Assembly (NCBI GenBank): GCA_964405925.1
Contig: CAYOQG010000074.1
Location: 1 to 19,435, forward strand
DNA length: 19,435 nucleotides
Source of the DNA: GCA-020344555 sp964405925
GTDB taxonomy: Bacteria > Planctomycetota > Phycisphaerae > UBA1845
Reading direction: 5' to 3'
The position numbers were made by a program, and so were the translations under genes. The notes beneath the pieces were generated by a model. That model was given only the letters and a program-made list of their open reading frames with translations, was not told the DNA's origin and made no database searches. Positions 1-8,145 of the stretch are shown one piece after another (the stretch's first letter is position 1; each line of letters starts with the position of its first letter).

Positions 1-229
1 GGCCTATACCGAGCAGGAAGGCAACACAGACCCTAACCATCCCAAACTGCCAGCAGCGTTGAAGCATGGAATTCTCCCTCCCATGGCCCATAAGAAGGCG
101 AGCGCCAACCGCCAACCGTTCTCGCCGTCACCCCATTTTTCGGCGGTCCACAGTCTAGACCGATATGATAACACATCGGGGGGACGATCCCAAGACCTTT
201 TGCGTGTTCGATCAGGCCCCAATGAGCAC
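1..229. other. Left-edge stretch without a convincing gene
   Basis: Short open frames exist on both strands here, but none shows a recognisable domain, a good ribosome binding site or a protein-like composition. The plus-strand frame beginning at 59 runs straight through the terminator hairpin at 230-267, which argues against coding. I see no RNA gene or repeat. Confidence 0.5.
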
Positions 230-267
230 AAAAAAAAGTCCGCCGGAGGGGAGAGGCCCCGGCGGAC
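230..267 (-). terminator. Rho-independent terminator of the sigma/anti-sigma operon
   Basis: Read on the minus strand, a GC-rich stem with arms GTCCGCC and GGCGGAC, extended by a GGGG/CCCC pairing, is followed directly by eight T residues (the A run at 230-237 on the plus strand). It lies 35 bases beyond the stop of the membrane protein gene at 302. This is the classic stem plus U-tract form and the clearest terminator in the window. Confidence 0.85.
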
Positions 268-301
268 GCCAGTGTTTCGTCAACAATCGAACTGAGGGAG
301 T

Positions 302-1393
302 CTATTCCTCCTCTACGCTCTCCTCCACTTGATGTTCAAGGGATTCGAAGAGCGACGTCAACATGCCCAGGTCGAGGGTGCGGGTATTCGGGGTCGTCAC
401 TCGTTGGGGATCAAGCAGCGTCGGGTCCATCTCCTCACCGGAGATGACCACCGACAACCTCCCCTTGGCGGCCCCGAAATCGGTGATCGTGAACGAGCGG
501 ATCAGCTCGGTCTCAGGGTCATACACGAATTCGATGGTGCTTCCGATGAGCTTAAGATCGTCATCGTCCAACTCGCCCTCGCCCGTCTCGATCGAGATCT
601 GTATGTCGTCATCACCCTCTGACGTGATGCGCATCAACTCTTCGAGCGCCTTGGTATCTTCGATCGGCAGTGTCAAGATGATCATCCCGTCCGATCCTTT
701 GGTGATCGTCGCTCCGGTCTCGGATTGGGCATCGACCAGCCTCTTGAAAACCTCCACAAGCTCTCCTGACCCGAGCTCGCGGAGATCATCCGCAATGTCG
801 ATGTCGAAATCCTCTACCGCTTCCGTTGGGAGCAATAGCAGGGTCTCAGCACCAGGTGGGAACAACCATTGGACGATCGGTTGAGCCTCCTGGTCCGGGA
901 TTTGCAGACCGCGGATTAGCACCCAGCTCTGAGCGGGTGATATACCCAATGCCAGGTCGATGTCTACGCCCGGTTGATTCGCTGCTTCCGTGACAACCAC
1001 GTGGAGATCACCAGCGATACCGGTGTCGGAGACCTGGAGGCGACCGTTGACCGACATCTCCTCGAGGACGATCGACTCCAGTGTGATCTCGAGCAGCTTC
1101 GGCTCGGCGAGCTGCTCGTCGAACTTCTTGAGAATCGTCGCCGCCTGGACGGTGGTGCTCGGGTTTGTGGGAAACAGCAAGCCGAAAGCGACTGCCAGAC
1201 AGGCTGCCAGGCCCAACGTCGAGAGCAGAGCCGGCCTTCGCAGCATGGCGAAACGGGGCGCCGCCGTCGCAGAGAATTCACCAAGGCAACGTAAACGCAA
1301 TTCGCTCGGTACCGTCTCGGGTACGGAAAGTCCGCTACCCAGCGTGTGCAGGTTTTCGTGGAACTGTTGATCGGAATCGTGTGGTCTGCTCAT
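302..1393 (-). CDS. Single-pass membrane protein, probable anti-sigma/sensor partner of the ECF sigma factor
   Basis: The product has 363 residues. A cytoplasmic N-terminal part of about 50 residues is followed by one hydrophobic segment at roughly 53-74 and then a long extracytoplasmic acidic domain. The outer part begins with a VQAATILKKF-type helix and continues as beta-strand-rich sequence, resembling LolA-like or DUF2092-like folds by eye. The N-terminal part has no HxxxCxxC zinc motif, so it is not a standard ZAS-type anti-sigma factor. It starts two bases after the stop of the upstream sigma gene, and an AGGA sequence inside the sigma stop region serves as ribosome binding site, so the two genes are almost certainly co-translated. 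Seen: topology and operon position. Known: genes directly downstream of ECF sigma genes often encode their membrane regulators. Inferred: it holds or releases the sigma factor in response to an envelope signal. Confidence 0.6.
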   Translation of the reverse strand: MSRPHDSDQQFHENLHTLGSGLSVPETVPSELRLRCLGEFSATAAPRFAMLRRPALLSTLGLAACLAVAFGLLFPTNPSTTVQAATILKKFDEQLAEPKLLEITLESIVLEEMSVNGRLQVSDTGIAGDLHVVVTEAANQPGVDIDLALGISPAQSWVLIRGLQIPDQEAQPIVQWLFPPGAETLLLLPTEAVEDFDIDIADDLRELGSGELVEVFKRLVDAQSETGATITKGSDGMIILTLPIEDTKALEELMRITSEGDDDIQISIETGEGELDDDDLKLIGSTIEFVYDPETELIRSFTITDFGAAKGRLSVVISGEEMDPTLLDPQRVTTPNTRTLDLGMLTSLFESLEHQVEESVEEE

Positions 1394-1395
1394 GT

Positions 1396-1986
1396 TTATG
1401 TCCTTTCGCCGTCACGCAGTATCGTGCGCAGGCGCTGCCTGGTGCGATACAGGCGTGTCTCAATGCTCTTGACCGTCACTCCCAAGTCCGAGGCGATCTC
1501 GGCCTGGGAGCGACCCTCGAAATAGAAGGCGAATACAAGCTGCTGGTCAGAAGCGGGAAGGGCGGTGACAGCCAGCAGCAACTGATGGCCCAACTCCTTT
1601 CGGGCGACCACGTCCGGCGGCAGGGGATGCGACTCCATGTCCTCGACAAGCTGCTGGGACAGCCTGGCATCCTCTACAGTGACCTGGTTTCCCGACCGTC
1701 CGTCCTGCCGCCAATGCCGTCGGATCAGGTTTCGGGCGATCCCGTGCAGCCAGGCTTCGCATTCGGTGTCATCGTTTGGCATCCGTCGATGCCGGGCTGC
1801 TTCATGACACGTCTGCTGCAACAGATCATCCGCCACGTTCCTGTCACCACCGACCCGGACGAGGATGAAGCGGTATAGGCCGTCACCGCAATGGCGGAAC
1901 ACCCGTCGCAATCGGTCCTGTCTATCGCAGGCCTTTGGCGATGCCATGACCGCTTTCGCGTTGACCACCGGATTGGCTACTTCCAC
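1396..1986 (-). CDS. ECF-type RNA polymerase sigma factor
   Basis: This is a sigma-70 family factor of 196 residues that directs RNA polymerase to a special promoter set. Region 2 spans about residues 25-93 (LRRVFRHCGDGLYRFILVRV, then DDLLQQT and AWLHGIARNLIRR). Region 4 spans about 131-191 with a helix-turn-helix (GRSQAEIASDLGVTVKSIE, then RLYRTRQRLRTIL). There is no region 3 and no C-terminal extension, as expected for ECF factors. The frame is open to a TTG at 2001, but a GGGAGG sequence lies seven bases ahead of a GTG at 1986, so I place the start there; an ATG at residue 14 is a weaker alternative. It leads a two-gene operon with the membrane protein downstream. The target regulon cannot be read from this window. 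Confidence 0.92.
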   Translation of the reverse strand: MEVANPVVNAKAVMASPKACDRQDRLRRVFRHCGDGLYRFILVRVGGDRNVADDLLQQTCHEAARHRRMPNDDTECEAWLHGIARNLIRRHWRQDGRSGNQVTVEDARLSQQLVEDMESHPLPPDVVARKELGHQLLLAVTALPASDQQLVFAFYFEGRSQAEIASDLGVTVKSIETRLYRTRQRLRTILRDGERT

Positions 1987-1993
1987 GTGGAGG

Positions 1994-1999
1994 CCTCCC
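1994..1999 (-). promoter_or_regulatory. Ribosome binding site fixing the sigma factor GTG start
   Basis: GGGAGG on the minus strand lies seven bases upstream of the GTG at 1986. It overlaps the upstream TTG candidate, which therefore cannot use it. Confidence 0.6.
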
Positions 2000-2090
2000 A
2001 ATCGCCGCTTCCACCTTCCCCTTAGTCTAACCGGTTCTTGCCGCCTTCTATCACGTTATGCGCGCAATTCGGGCGATCCCTCACCCGATT

Positions 2091-2105
2091 TGACGGATTC
2101 TTACA
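2091..2105 (-). promoter_or_regulatory. Possible ECF-type promoter element upstream of the sigma gene
   Basis: On the minus strand the segment reads TGTAAGAATCCGTCA, about 105 bases upstream of the sigma factor start. An AAC-like -35 element followed by CGT-type sequence is the general look of ECF promoters, and ECF factors often autoregulate. The match is by eye with no defined -10, so this is only suggestive. Confidence 0.25.
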
Positions 2106-2174
2106 GATGGCTGCGCTCGTTGTCTGGGAGTCTGGACTGAGGGGCACTGGCGTAAGAGGCACTCGTGCACGGGC

Positions 2175-2191
2175 GCGGGCCAAAGGCCCGC
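2175..2191. other. Perfect GC-rich hairpin in the gap between sigma and universal stress genes
   Basis: GCGGGCC, a three-base AAA loop and GGCCCGC form a perfect seven-pair stem. It lies about 100 bases beyond the stop of the universal stress protein gene on the minus strand. No T-run follows on either strand, so it may be a weak or rho-assisted terminator, or only an mRNA 3'-end stabiliser. Confidence 0.4.
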
Positions 2192-2288
2192 GACGGGCAT
2201 ATCAGGCTGGGCTCGGAACGGCTCCTCCGGGAGGCGAGACGCGCACCGAAAAAATCGACTTGGGAGTCACCGATGTCGGAAGGTCGTC

Positions 2289-3209
2289 CTATCCTTCTCC
2301 AGCCAGTGTCAGCAGTGCACGAAGTACCCCAATGCATTCGCCCTTTTTCTTTACCGCGAGGACGGGGACGGGGCTTTTTCGGATGAGCTGCTCTGTGACC
2401 GCACCGAGCAGCACACCGGCTGCACCGGTTCGGCCGCGAGCACCGATCACGACCAGATCGGCCGCGGTCTCGCTGATCGCTTCCAGCACAACCGGGATGA
2501 CCGCGCTTTGAAAATGAGGGGTGCATCGGCACTGGATGCTGACGGATCGCGTATCGGTGCGTTCGATCAGTCGCTCGCACTCTCGACGGGCGATGTCCTC
2601 GAGTTGGGCGAGCTGCTGTTCACGCGTCAAACCCGCTCGCGCGTGCCCGGCGGGAACCCGGTAGAAATTGAACGCCACCACCGAGGCACCCGTCCTCGAA
2701 GCCACACCACAAGCGGCATCAAGGGCGTTCGCCGAGCAATCCGAGTCCCGCACTGGAACGAGGATCGTTGTGGCCTTAGGCTGACAATCTTCGGGCAATA
2801 CAAGGACAGAGCATGTGGCTTTCTGCGTGATGCGTCGCGGCAGGACGGCGTCGTCACTCGCTGCGAGCATGTCGCCGTAATGACGGCCAATGATGATCAG
2901 GCCGATGTCCTTCTCATACGCAAACCGCAGAATCTCGATCAGCGGCGAACCGCGGATCACCGCGTATTCGCAGCGCGGCAGGACGGAGTTGCCGAAGTGC
3001 TTCGCCGCAAGGCTCTCGAGCGCTTCCTCGGTCACTTCGGTAACCTGGTCCGATGTCTCCTCTGACTCCGCATCCTGATTTTCCGAGACATGCAACAGAT
3101 GGACTTCTCGGGACTCAGCCAGTCGAACGACGGCCCCCGCATAGTCCAGAATGCGAGCGTCGCGTTGGGCTTGATCGATGCAGATTGCGATTCGTTCGTA
3201 GCGCTTCAT
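2289..3209 (-). CDS. Tandem-domain universal stress protein (UspA family)
   Basis: The product has 306 residues and two UspA domains. Domain 1 (about 1-140) opens MKRYERIAICID and ends with the strand TCSVLVLPE. Domain 2 (about 147-292) opens TTILVPVRDSD and ends PVPVLAVKKKG. Domain 2 keeps a near-canonical nucleotide-binding loop, GARG followed by nine residues and GA, at about 256-270. The equivalent loop in domain 1 (GRHYGDMLAASDD) is degenerate, so probably only domain 2 binds ATP. The frame is open further upstream, but the ATG at 3209 has an AAGGGA site ahead of it and begins exactly where the first UspA strand should. Such proteins support survival under stress by mechanisms that vary. 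It is the distal gene of the block holding the glycosyltransferase and GH130 genes. Confidence 0.93.
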   Translation of the reverse strand: MKRYERIAICIDQAQRDARILDYAGAVVRLAESREVHLLHVSENQDAESEETSDQVTEVTEEALESLAAKHFGNSVLPRCEYAVIRGSPLIEILRFAYEKDIGLIIIGRHYGDMLAASDDAVLPRRITQKATCSVLVLPEDCQPKATTILVPVRDSDCSANALDAACGVASRTGASVVAFNFYRVPAGHARAGLTREQQLAQLEDIARRECERLIERTDTRSVSIQCRCTPHFQSAVIPVVLEAISETAADLVVIGARGRTGAAGVLLGAVTEQLIRKSPVPVLAVKKKGECIGVLRALLTLAGEG

Positions 3210-3241
3210 GACGGGTAGTCCCTTCGCAGGACCGCGTCGCG

Positions 3242-3263
3242 CGGGTCCGCCACGGTGGACCCG
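3242..3263. other. Strong hairpin between the truncated glycosyltransferase and the universal stress gene
   Basis: CGGGTCC and GGACCCG pair perfectly, and the stem can extend inward by two or three more pairs including a G-T wobble. No T-run follows on the minus strand. It lies between the stop at 3272 and the start at 3209, where it could attenuate read-through or protect a processed mRNA end. Confidence 0.4.
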
Positions 3264-3271
3264 TACCACCC

Positions 3272-3805
3272 TTAACCGAGCAGATGATAAACGGCTTCGT
3301 ATCCCTTCGCCATGACCTTGTCGCCAAATCGTGATTTGACGTCAGCCCGGCAGGCGGCAGGTGACAACCTGAGAAGTCTTTCGGTCGCCCGAATCGCCTC
3401 CTCGATCGAGTCGACGACGAACCCCGTTTCGGCCTGGCAGATGGTCTCCGGAAGGGCCTCGAGCCGGGCGGCGATGAGCGGGGTCCCCGAGGCCCGGGCT
3501 TCGCCGGCCACCCGACCGAACGGCTCGCACCACTTGATCACAAACAAGACACCCGCCGCCTTGCGACAGATCGGGGCGAGCTGTGCTTGGCTAAGCAGCC
3601 TAAAATATTCGACATCCTTGCCGTCGACGTCGGGCTTGATCCTCGCGTTGTAGAAGTCCTCGTGCCGCGGCTCAACTATTCCCGCCATCGGCAATCGACG
3701 TCCCGAACGCCTGGCAACCTCAACGGCATTGTCTGGTTCTATCTCTGGTGACAGCCGGCCGGCAAAAAGACGATAGTCGTCCTTCTCGGGTTCAAACGGG
3801 AACTG
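3272..3805 (-). pseudogene. C-terminal half of a GT4 glycosyltransferase (truncated remnant)
   Basis: The frame encodes the nucleotide-sugar-binding half of a GT4 enzyme. It contains LFAGRLSPE near its beginning, ICRKAAGVLFVIKWCEPFGRV with the EPFGR segment typical of the donor site, EARASGTPLIA and a C-terminal helix. Translating upstream of the first usable start (TTG at 3694) continues family-like sequence (FPFEPEKDDYRLFAGRL) back to an in-frame TAG at 3806-3808. The whole acceptor-binding N-terminal domain, about 170 residues, is missing, and the neighbouring GH130 gene ends only 37 bases further upstream, leaving no room for it. If translated from TTG or the nearby ATG it would give about 140 residues lacking the first strands of the domain. 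I read it as a deletion remnant of a gene once paired with the GH130 gene. The donor sugar is unknown. Confidence 0.75.
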
Positions 3806-3844
3806 CTAAATGGTGTCGGCCCCTGTCATTGCGTGTAACGTCGG

Positions 3845-4822
3845 TCACTGAGCGGCGTCACCGGGCACGCTGTTATCGTACAGCCAGCCCAGGATTTCAC
3901 GAAGGCTTCCGGTCGCCAGGGCGATTGCGGTATCGGCGGCACCGTAATATACTTGTAGGGCGTCTCCGTCATTCCCAAGCGTGTATCCGCAGGGGAACAC
4001 GACGTCACCCACATCACCGGTGCGCTCATAGTCGGCCTCCGGTCCCATGATCCACTTTGTTGAGCGAAGCAGGCACCTGGTCGGGTCCTCGAGATCCAAG
4101 AGAGCAAGCCCGAGGCGATAGAGACACCCAGCCGGCGTCATCCGCACGCCGTGATACATCATCAGCCATCCCTCGCTTGTTTCGATCAGCGGTAGTGACA
4201 ACCCGATCTTGTAGGCATCCCACCAGGCGCCGCGCCTGGCTTCAAGAACGACGGTGTGCGCCCCCCAGTGGGTCAGGTCCGGTGAGAAGGACATCCAGAT
4301 ATGCGCTCGCCCCTCGCGCGGAACAGGACGGTGGATCATCACCCATCGTCCGTCGAATTTCCGCGGGAGCAATGCCGCGTCCTTGTCTTCGGGTGGAAAC
4401 AGAATCCCCATCCGCTCGAACTCGTAAAAGTCCTTTGTCAACGCAAGCGATACCCCCGGCCCTCGTTGAGAGTAGCAGGTGTAGGTGATGGAGTAGCACT
4501 CCATCTCCTCCATCCACACGATACGTGGATCCTCAACGCCCCAGAGTTCTTCCGGGTGATTCTCCAGATCAGGGAGGAACGTCGGATGCGGGTCAATCTT
4601 CCACGCCCCGACGCCATCCGGCGAACGAGCGACACACAGATGCGACAGCCCCGAACAGTCCTCGACGCGGCATAGAAGGACGGTCTCCCCCGACGCCAAC
4701 CGGACGGCTCCCGGGTTGAACACCGTGTTCACGAAATAAGGCCAGTCGAAAGCAGTCAAGATGGGGTTTTCTTTGTGCCGTCGAAGCAACCGTCGACGGG
4801 GGTCTTCCCGCTTGGGTACCAT
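3845..4822 (-). CDS. GH130 family glycoside phosphorylase/hydrolase
   Basis: The product has 325 residues, a usual length for GH130 five-bladed beta-propeller enzymes, which mainly phosphorolyse or hydrolyse beta-mannosides. Family blocks in order are FNPGAV (about 36-41), LLCRVED (49-55), GVEDPRIV (95-102, containing the family's conserved catalytic Asp region), MIHRP (162-166), WDAYKIGLSLPLIET (201-215), GWLMMYHGV (218-226), FPCGYTL (276-282) and YYGAADTAIALA (292-303). The start is the ATG at 4822, chosen because AGGAGG lies nine bases ahead; an in-frame upstream ATG at 4861 has no such site. No signal peptide is seen, so it acts in the cytoplasm. Neighbours are a large GT4 fusion upstream and a GT4 remnant downstream, which suggests turnover of a glycan or mannoside made by the glycosyltransferases. 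Whether it is a phosphorylase or a hydrolase, and its exact linkage, cannot be told from sequence alone. Confidence 0.92.
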   Translation of the reverse strand: MVPKREDPRRRLLRRHKENPILTAFDWPYFVNTVFNPGAVRLASGETVLLCRVEDCSGLSHLCVARSPDGVGAWKIDPHPTFLPDLENHPEELWGVEDPRIVWMEEMECYSITYTCYSQRGPGVSLALTKDFYEFERMGILFPPEDKDAALLPRKFDGRWVMIHRPVPREGRAHIWMSFSPDLTHWGAHTVVLEARRGAWWDAYKIGLSLPLIETSEGWLMMYHGVRMTPAGCLYRLGLALLDLEDPTRCLLRSTKWIMGPEADYERTGDVGDVVFPCGYTLGNDGDALQVYYGAADTAIALATGSLREILGWLYDNSVPGDAAQ

Positions 4823-4831
4823 AGGTGTCTG

Positions 4832-4837
4832 CCTCCT
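4832..4837 (-). promoter_or_regulatory. Ribosome binding site fixing the GH130 start
   Basis: A full AGGAGG on the minus strand lies nine bases upstream of the ATG at 4822. Confidence 0.75.
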
Positions 4838-5008
4838 GTTGGGGTATCCGCGGAAGCGCAAAAGAGCTCGGCGCCATCCGTTGCCTTATCGGCATGGTTG
4901 GTGCCGAATCTCTACGGGGCTTCACGACGGTGTGCGGCAAGACAGGCAGCATCATCTTGTGCAGTCTTGGAACCCGCGTGCCGACACCCTGTTAACCCGC
5001 CGTGCCCA

Positions 5009-5027
5009 CCCAGCCAAAGGGGCTGGG
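5009..5027. other. Hairpin between the GT4 fusion gene and the GH130 gene
   Basis: CCCAGCC, a five-base loop and GGCTGGG form a perfect seven-pair stem 25 bases beyond the stop of the GT4 fusion gene. No T-run follows. The 229-base spacer suggests that the GH130 gene has its own promoter or that the hairpin sets relative expression. Confidence 0.4.
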
Positions 5028-5051
5028 CAACATGCGAGAACGGAGTGGGGT

Positions 5052-7355
5052 CTACCCAACCGCAGGGGCGTCCCCGGTCTGCATCTCGTGCATGATCAGA
5101 AGCGATAGTAGCCAGGAAAGCACCGACTCCGCGCCTTGGTTCTCGTTGACCCCCGACACCGCAAGCCCGTCGTGGCATCCGCGTGTCTTGAAGTCGATCA
5201 ATGACAGCCCGAGGTCGTTGCGTCCAACGAACCATTCGAAGCAGCGGCGCATTTCGACCAGCCATTTGCCGTCCCCCGACGCCCGGTAGGCAGCCTTGCA
5301 TGCCCCGATCAGGGCCGCAGGCTCGAGAGCTTGCTGATCGAACTGGGTACGTTCCCCACTTTTGCGTAGCCAACCCTGGTTTCCGATGACGGACAAGTGA
5401 CCCTCGTGTGCGGTCTGCTTTTCAAAGAGCCAGCGCAAGATGTGCAACCCGCGATCCACGAGTTCGCGTCGCTCGAGCTGAACGCCCGCAATGATCATCG
5501 CTTGGGGCAACCGACCGTTGTCGTAGGTGACCACGTCCTCGAACCACGGCCAATCGTGGGTCGCATGGGCATCAAACGCGGCATTCATGCGATCAGCGAG
5601 CTCACCCTTTTTCGTCCGGACGTCGGTTTCACCGCTGAAATGTCGCAGGTAATAATGCAAACCTAAAATGCTCAGGGCCCACGAGCGCGGCGATTGGAGC
5701 GTGTCCAGCGAAGCCACCGCGCTGTGAAACAGGTCCGTTGCAAGCCTTCGCGTTGAGTCGTTCGGGGCGTGCGAGATCAAATAGCCCAAAGCCCAGATGG
5801 TGCGACCCTGGCAATCATCGCTTCCATCCTCCTCGAGCCAGTGACGATCGTAGGCCATGAAGTTCCGGAAGCGACCGGTCTGCGGAATGTGGGCGAAATG
5901 TAAGAATGACAGGTACGTGTGCAACCGCGACAACACACGCTCATCCTGAAACAATGACCAGGCCATCGATGCGACGATGAGCGCCCGCGCATTGTCGTCC
6001 GTACAATAGCCGTGCCGCCGGTCGGGAGTTGCATACAGTGCGTGTTGTAACATGCCTGTGTCGTCAGTCATCGTGAAAAGGTGGTCAAGAAGCGGTTCCG
6101 GCAGTGACATCCGCATCATAGCCTTCTGCTCTGTGAGCAGTCTACGCGCCGTATCCGCAAACGTTCGACGCGCATGAGCCATCACACTCATGTATTGCTC
6201 CGCGACACGCGGCCAGATCATCGCCCGTCCAAACGCATAGGCTGCTCGCCGGACTTCCTCGCGCTCTGCGTCGTTCTGGAGTAATTTCCGCAATGCCGCT
6301 GTCAGGCCATCAACGTCGCCGAAATCCACGAGACGGCCACGACCGTTGGCCAAAAGCTCCTGGGCGTGCCAATAGGGTGTCGAGATGATGGCGTTACCGG
6401 CCGCCAGCGCGTACGCCAGCGTGCCCGAGGTGATCTGCTCTTTGTTCCGATACGGTGTCACATATATGTCAGCCGCCTGGAGGTATTCGCGCAAGTCCTC
6501 GTTGGACACGTACCGGTTATGGAATAGAACGTTCTTTTGGATCCCCAGCTCAACCGCCCGGCGCTCCAGAGAAATCCGGTAGAGTTCTCCCGACTCTCGA
6601 ACGACGGCCGGGTGGGTCACCCCGAGAACAACATAGGCCACGTCGGGAAAGTCACCAGCGATAGCTCCAAGGGCGTCGAGCGTCATTTCAATGCCCTTGC
6701 CTGGCCCTAGCAGGCCAAAGGTCAGGATCATCTGCCGACCTGCGAGCCCGAAACGCTCCTTGAAGGGCACCGTGTCTCCGTAAGGTACGTCCGGCACACC
6801 ATGTGGGATCAGCTTCACCCGCTCAAGCGGCACGCCATAGACCTCATTCAGCAGCATCCGGGCCCGGCTGGCCATGACCACGACCGCTGTGCTCATCGCG
6901 CAGATCCGCTCAAGTACCTGCCGCTGCTTCACTGTCGGCTCGCTGACCACAGAGTGCAGCGTCGGCACGAACGGCTTCCGCAAACGATCGAGCAGCTCGA
7001 AGAGGTAGTCGCCGCAGTCCCCTCCGAAGATGCCGTACTCATGCTGCAGCGAGACCGCCTCGACACGGCTCGTGTTCAGGACATCGGCTGCGTTTCGGTA
7101 GTCTTCCCGGCGATGCTGATTTATTTCCACTATCACTTCATCGCCGTATTTGTAGTGCCCGTCCCGGTCGTTCATCGCAACAACTTGGACACCACGCCTT
7201 CGCGGCCGGGGCTCGCCACACGCGTGCAGGTTGATCGACGTGGCTACGTCGTGGGTAAACGTGGCGATGCCGCAGCGCCGCGGCACGTACGAGCCGAGGA
7301 TTGCGATCACGGGCAGCCTCCCAGGGCACGTCTCACTTTCCTGAACAATGTTCAC
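5052..7355 (-). CDS. GT4 glycosyltransferase fused to an alpha/alpha-barrel (glycosidase-like) domain
   Basis: The product has 767 residues and two parts. Residues about 15-400 form a GT4/GT-B glycosyltransferase. An N-terminal strand (VIAILGSYVPRRCGIATFTHD), SLQHEYGIFGG (about 102-112) and IPHGVPD (183-189) are followed by a donor half with LTFGLLGPGKGIEM (211-224) and NKEQITSGTLAYALAAG (304-320). Residues about 420-755 are helical repeats with TDDNARALIVA (452-462), DDCQGRTIWALGYL (513-526), WPWFEDVVTYDNGRLPQAMI (602-621) and FDQQALEPAALI (672-683), resembling alpha/alpha-toroid glycosidase or epimerase folds. The frame is open to 7496, but a GGAGGG six bases ahead of a GTG at 7355, just before the first Rossmann strand, decides the start. 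It leads the carbohydrate block. The glycan and the activity of the C-terminal domain are unknown. Confidence 0.88.
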   Translation of the reverse strand: MNIVQESETCPGRLPVIAILGSYVPRRCGIATFTHDVATSINLHACGEPRPRRRGVQVVAMNDRDGHYKYGDEVIVEINQHRREDYRNAADVLNTSRVEAVSLQHEYGIFGGDCGDYLFELLDRLRKPFVPTLHSVVSEPTVKQRQVLERICAMSTAVVVMASRARMLLNEVYGVPLERVKLIPHGVPDVPYGDTVPFKERFGLAGRQMILTFGLLGPGKGIEMTLDALGAIAGDFPDVAYVVLGVTHPAVVRESGELYRISLERRAVELGIQKNVLFHNRYVSNEDLREYLQAADIYVTPYRNKEQITSGTLAYALAAGNAIISTPYWHAQELLANGRGRLVDFGDVDGLTAALRKLLQNDAEREEVRRAAYAFGRAMIWPRVAEQYMSVMAHARRTFADTARRLLTEQKAMMRMSLPEPLLDHLFTMTDDTGMLQHALYATPDRRHGYCTDDNARALIVASMAWSLFQDERVLSRLHTYLSFLHFAHIPQTGRFRNFMAYDRHWLEEDGSDDCQGRTIWALGYLISHAPNDSTRRLATDLFHSAVASLDTLQSPRSWALSILGLHYYLRHFSGETDVRTKKGELADRMNAAFDAHATHDWPWFEDVVTYDNGRLPQAMIIAGVQLERRELVDRGLHILRWLFEKQTAHEGHLSVIGNQGWLRKSGERTQFDQQALEPAALIGACKAAYRASGDGKWLVEMRRCFEWFVGRNDLGLSLIDFKTRGCHDGLAVSGVNENQGAESVLSWLLSLLIMHEMQTGDAPAVG

Positions 7356-8145
7356 GTCGGACCCTCCGTGGGTCAGTGTGACAACAGAGTGTAGGCAATT
7401 TCGGCCCCGAGCCAAGGCACCCATGAGTCCGTGCCAGCCGAGCAGCGCAATCACTGGCCCGCCTGCTGTTCGCAGTACTGACAACGGTGATCTCACCTGT
7501 GCAGTTCATAAGGAGGCATGTCTCATGCCGCACCAGTGGGGACCATGGACTGCATGATGGGGTCCTGTCCTTCGGCAACAAGTATGTAGGAGCCCACGCC
7601 GGGCAGCTTCGACTCCGTCGAACTGGCCGTTGGAAACGCGCATCCCCAATCGAAGTCGATAGTTACGCCCGCCGTCTCACATCGATGCGCGCCATTGAGC
7701 CGGACCGGTTTAGCAGTCGCACGTCCGTTGCGTATGGGCGCGTCCACACACGCCCCTGAGTCAACTTCACGCGCCGCCGGGGTCGTCCGATATCTTTTGT
7801 GTGGTGCGACCAGCGACATCCGCGCGCAGATGCGTGGGTCCCGGACGGAGACGGAGATGAAGAGAGCATGATCGGTGATACGCGTCCCGGAGACGGACTG
7901 CCTTCCGCAAAAGGTAGCACCGGCGCATGTGGTTGGTTGGCGAGCCGGCGCAGGAAGTCGGGCGGCACGACCTTGTCGAACGAATGATGCTCAATACGAA
8001 CAAGCGTGATGTAATCGTGGACGACCCGTTGGCGCCAGCCGCCCACGATCACCGCGCGACGGGACGAAAACGGTCGCGGTCGGCACCGGCGAGAAATGGC
8101 GCTGGGCCAGAGCGTGGGACCGGAAGCGCGTACAACATCGAGACC
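7356..8145. other. Divergent intergenic region of about 790 bases
   Basis: This lies between the minus-strand GT4 fusion gene and the plus-strand nucleotidyltransferase-SET gene. It must hold the promoters of both blocks, although I find no strong -35/-10 pair. Open frames on both strands (minus 7663-8196 and 7523-7819, and the plus-strand extension from 7927) have no recognisable domain and an Arg/Pro/Ser-rich composition typical of spurious frames in GC-rich DNA. An imperfect dyad GGGCG...CGCCC lies near 7737-7756. Confidence 0.5.
7362..7367 (-). promoter_or_regulatory. Ribosome binding site fixing the GT4 fusion GTG start
   Basis: GGAGGG on the minus strand lies six bases ahead of the GTG at 7355. 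It removes 47 residues of unconserved sequence from the longest open frame. Confidence 0.65.

Noticed and set aside
59..295. 78-residue plus-strand open frame at the left edge
   Set aside because: It runs through the terminator stem at 230-267 and has no domain or ribosome binding site.
1165..1878. 237-residue open frame on the plus strand
   Set aside because: It lies antisense to the sigma factor and membrane protein genes, has no domain, and is explained by GC-rich shadow reading.
7523..7819. 98-residue minus-strand open frame
   Set aside because: No recognisable domain. Its C-terminal part looks mildly protein-like, but no start signal or relative can be named.
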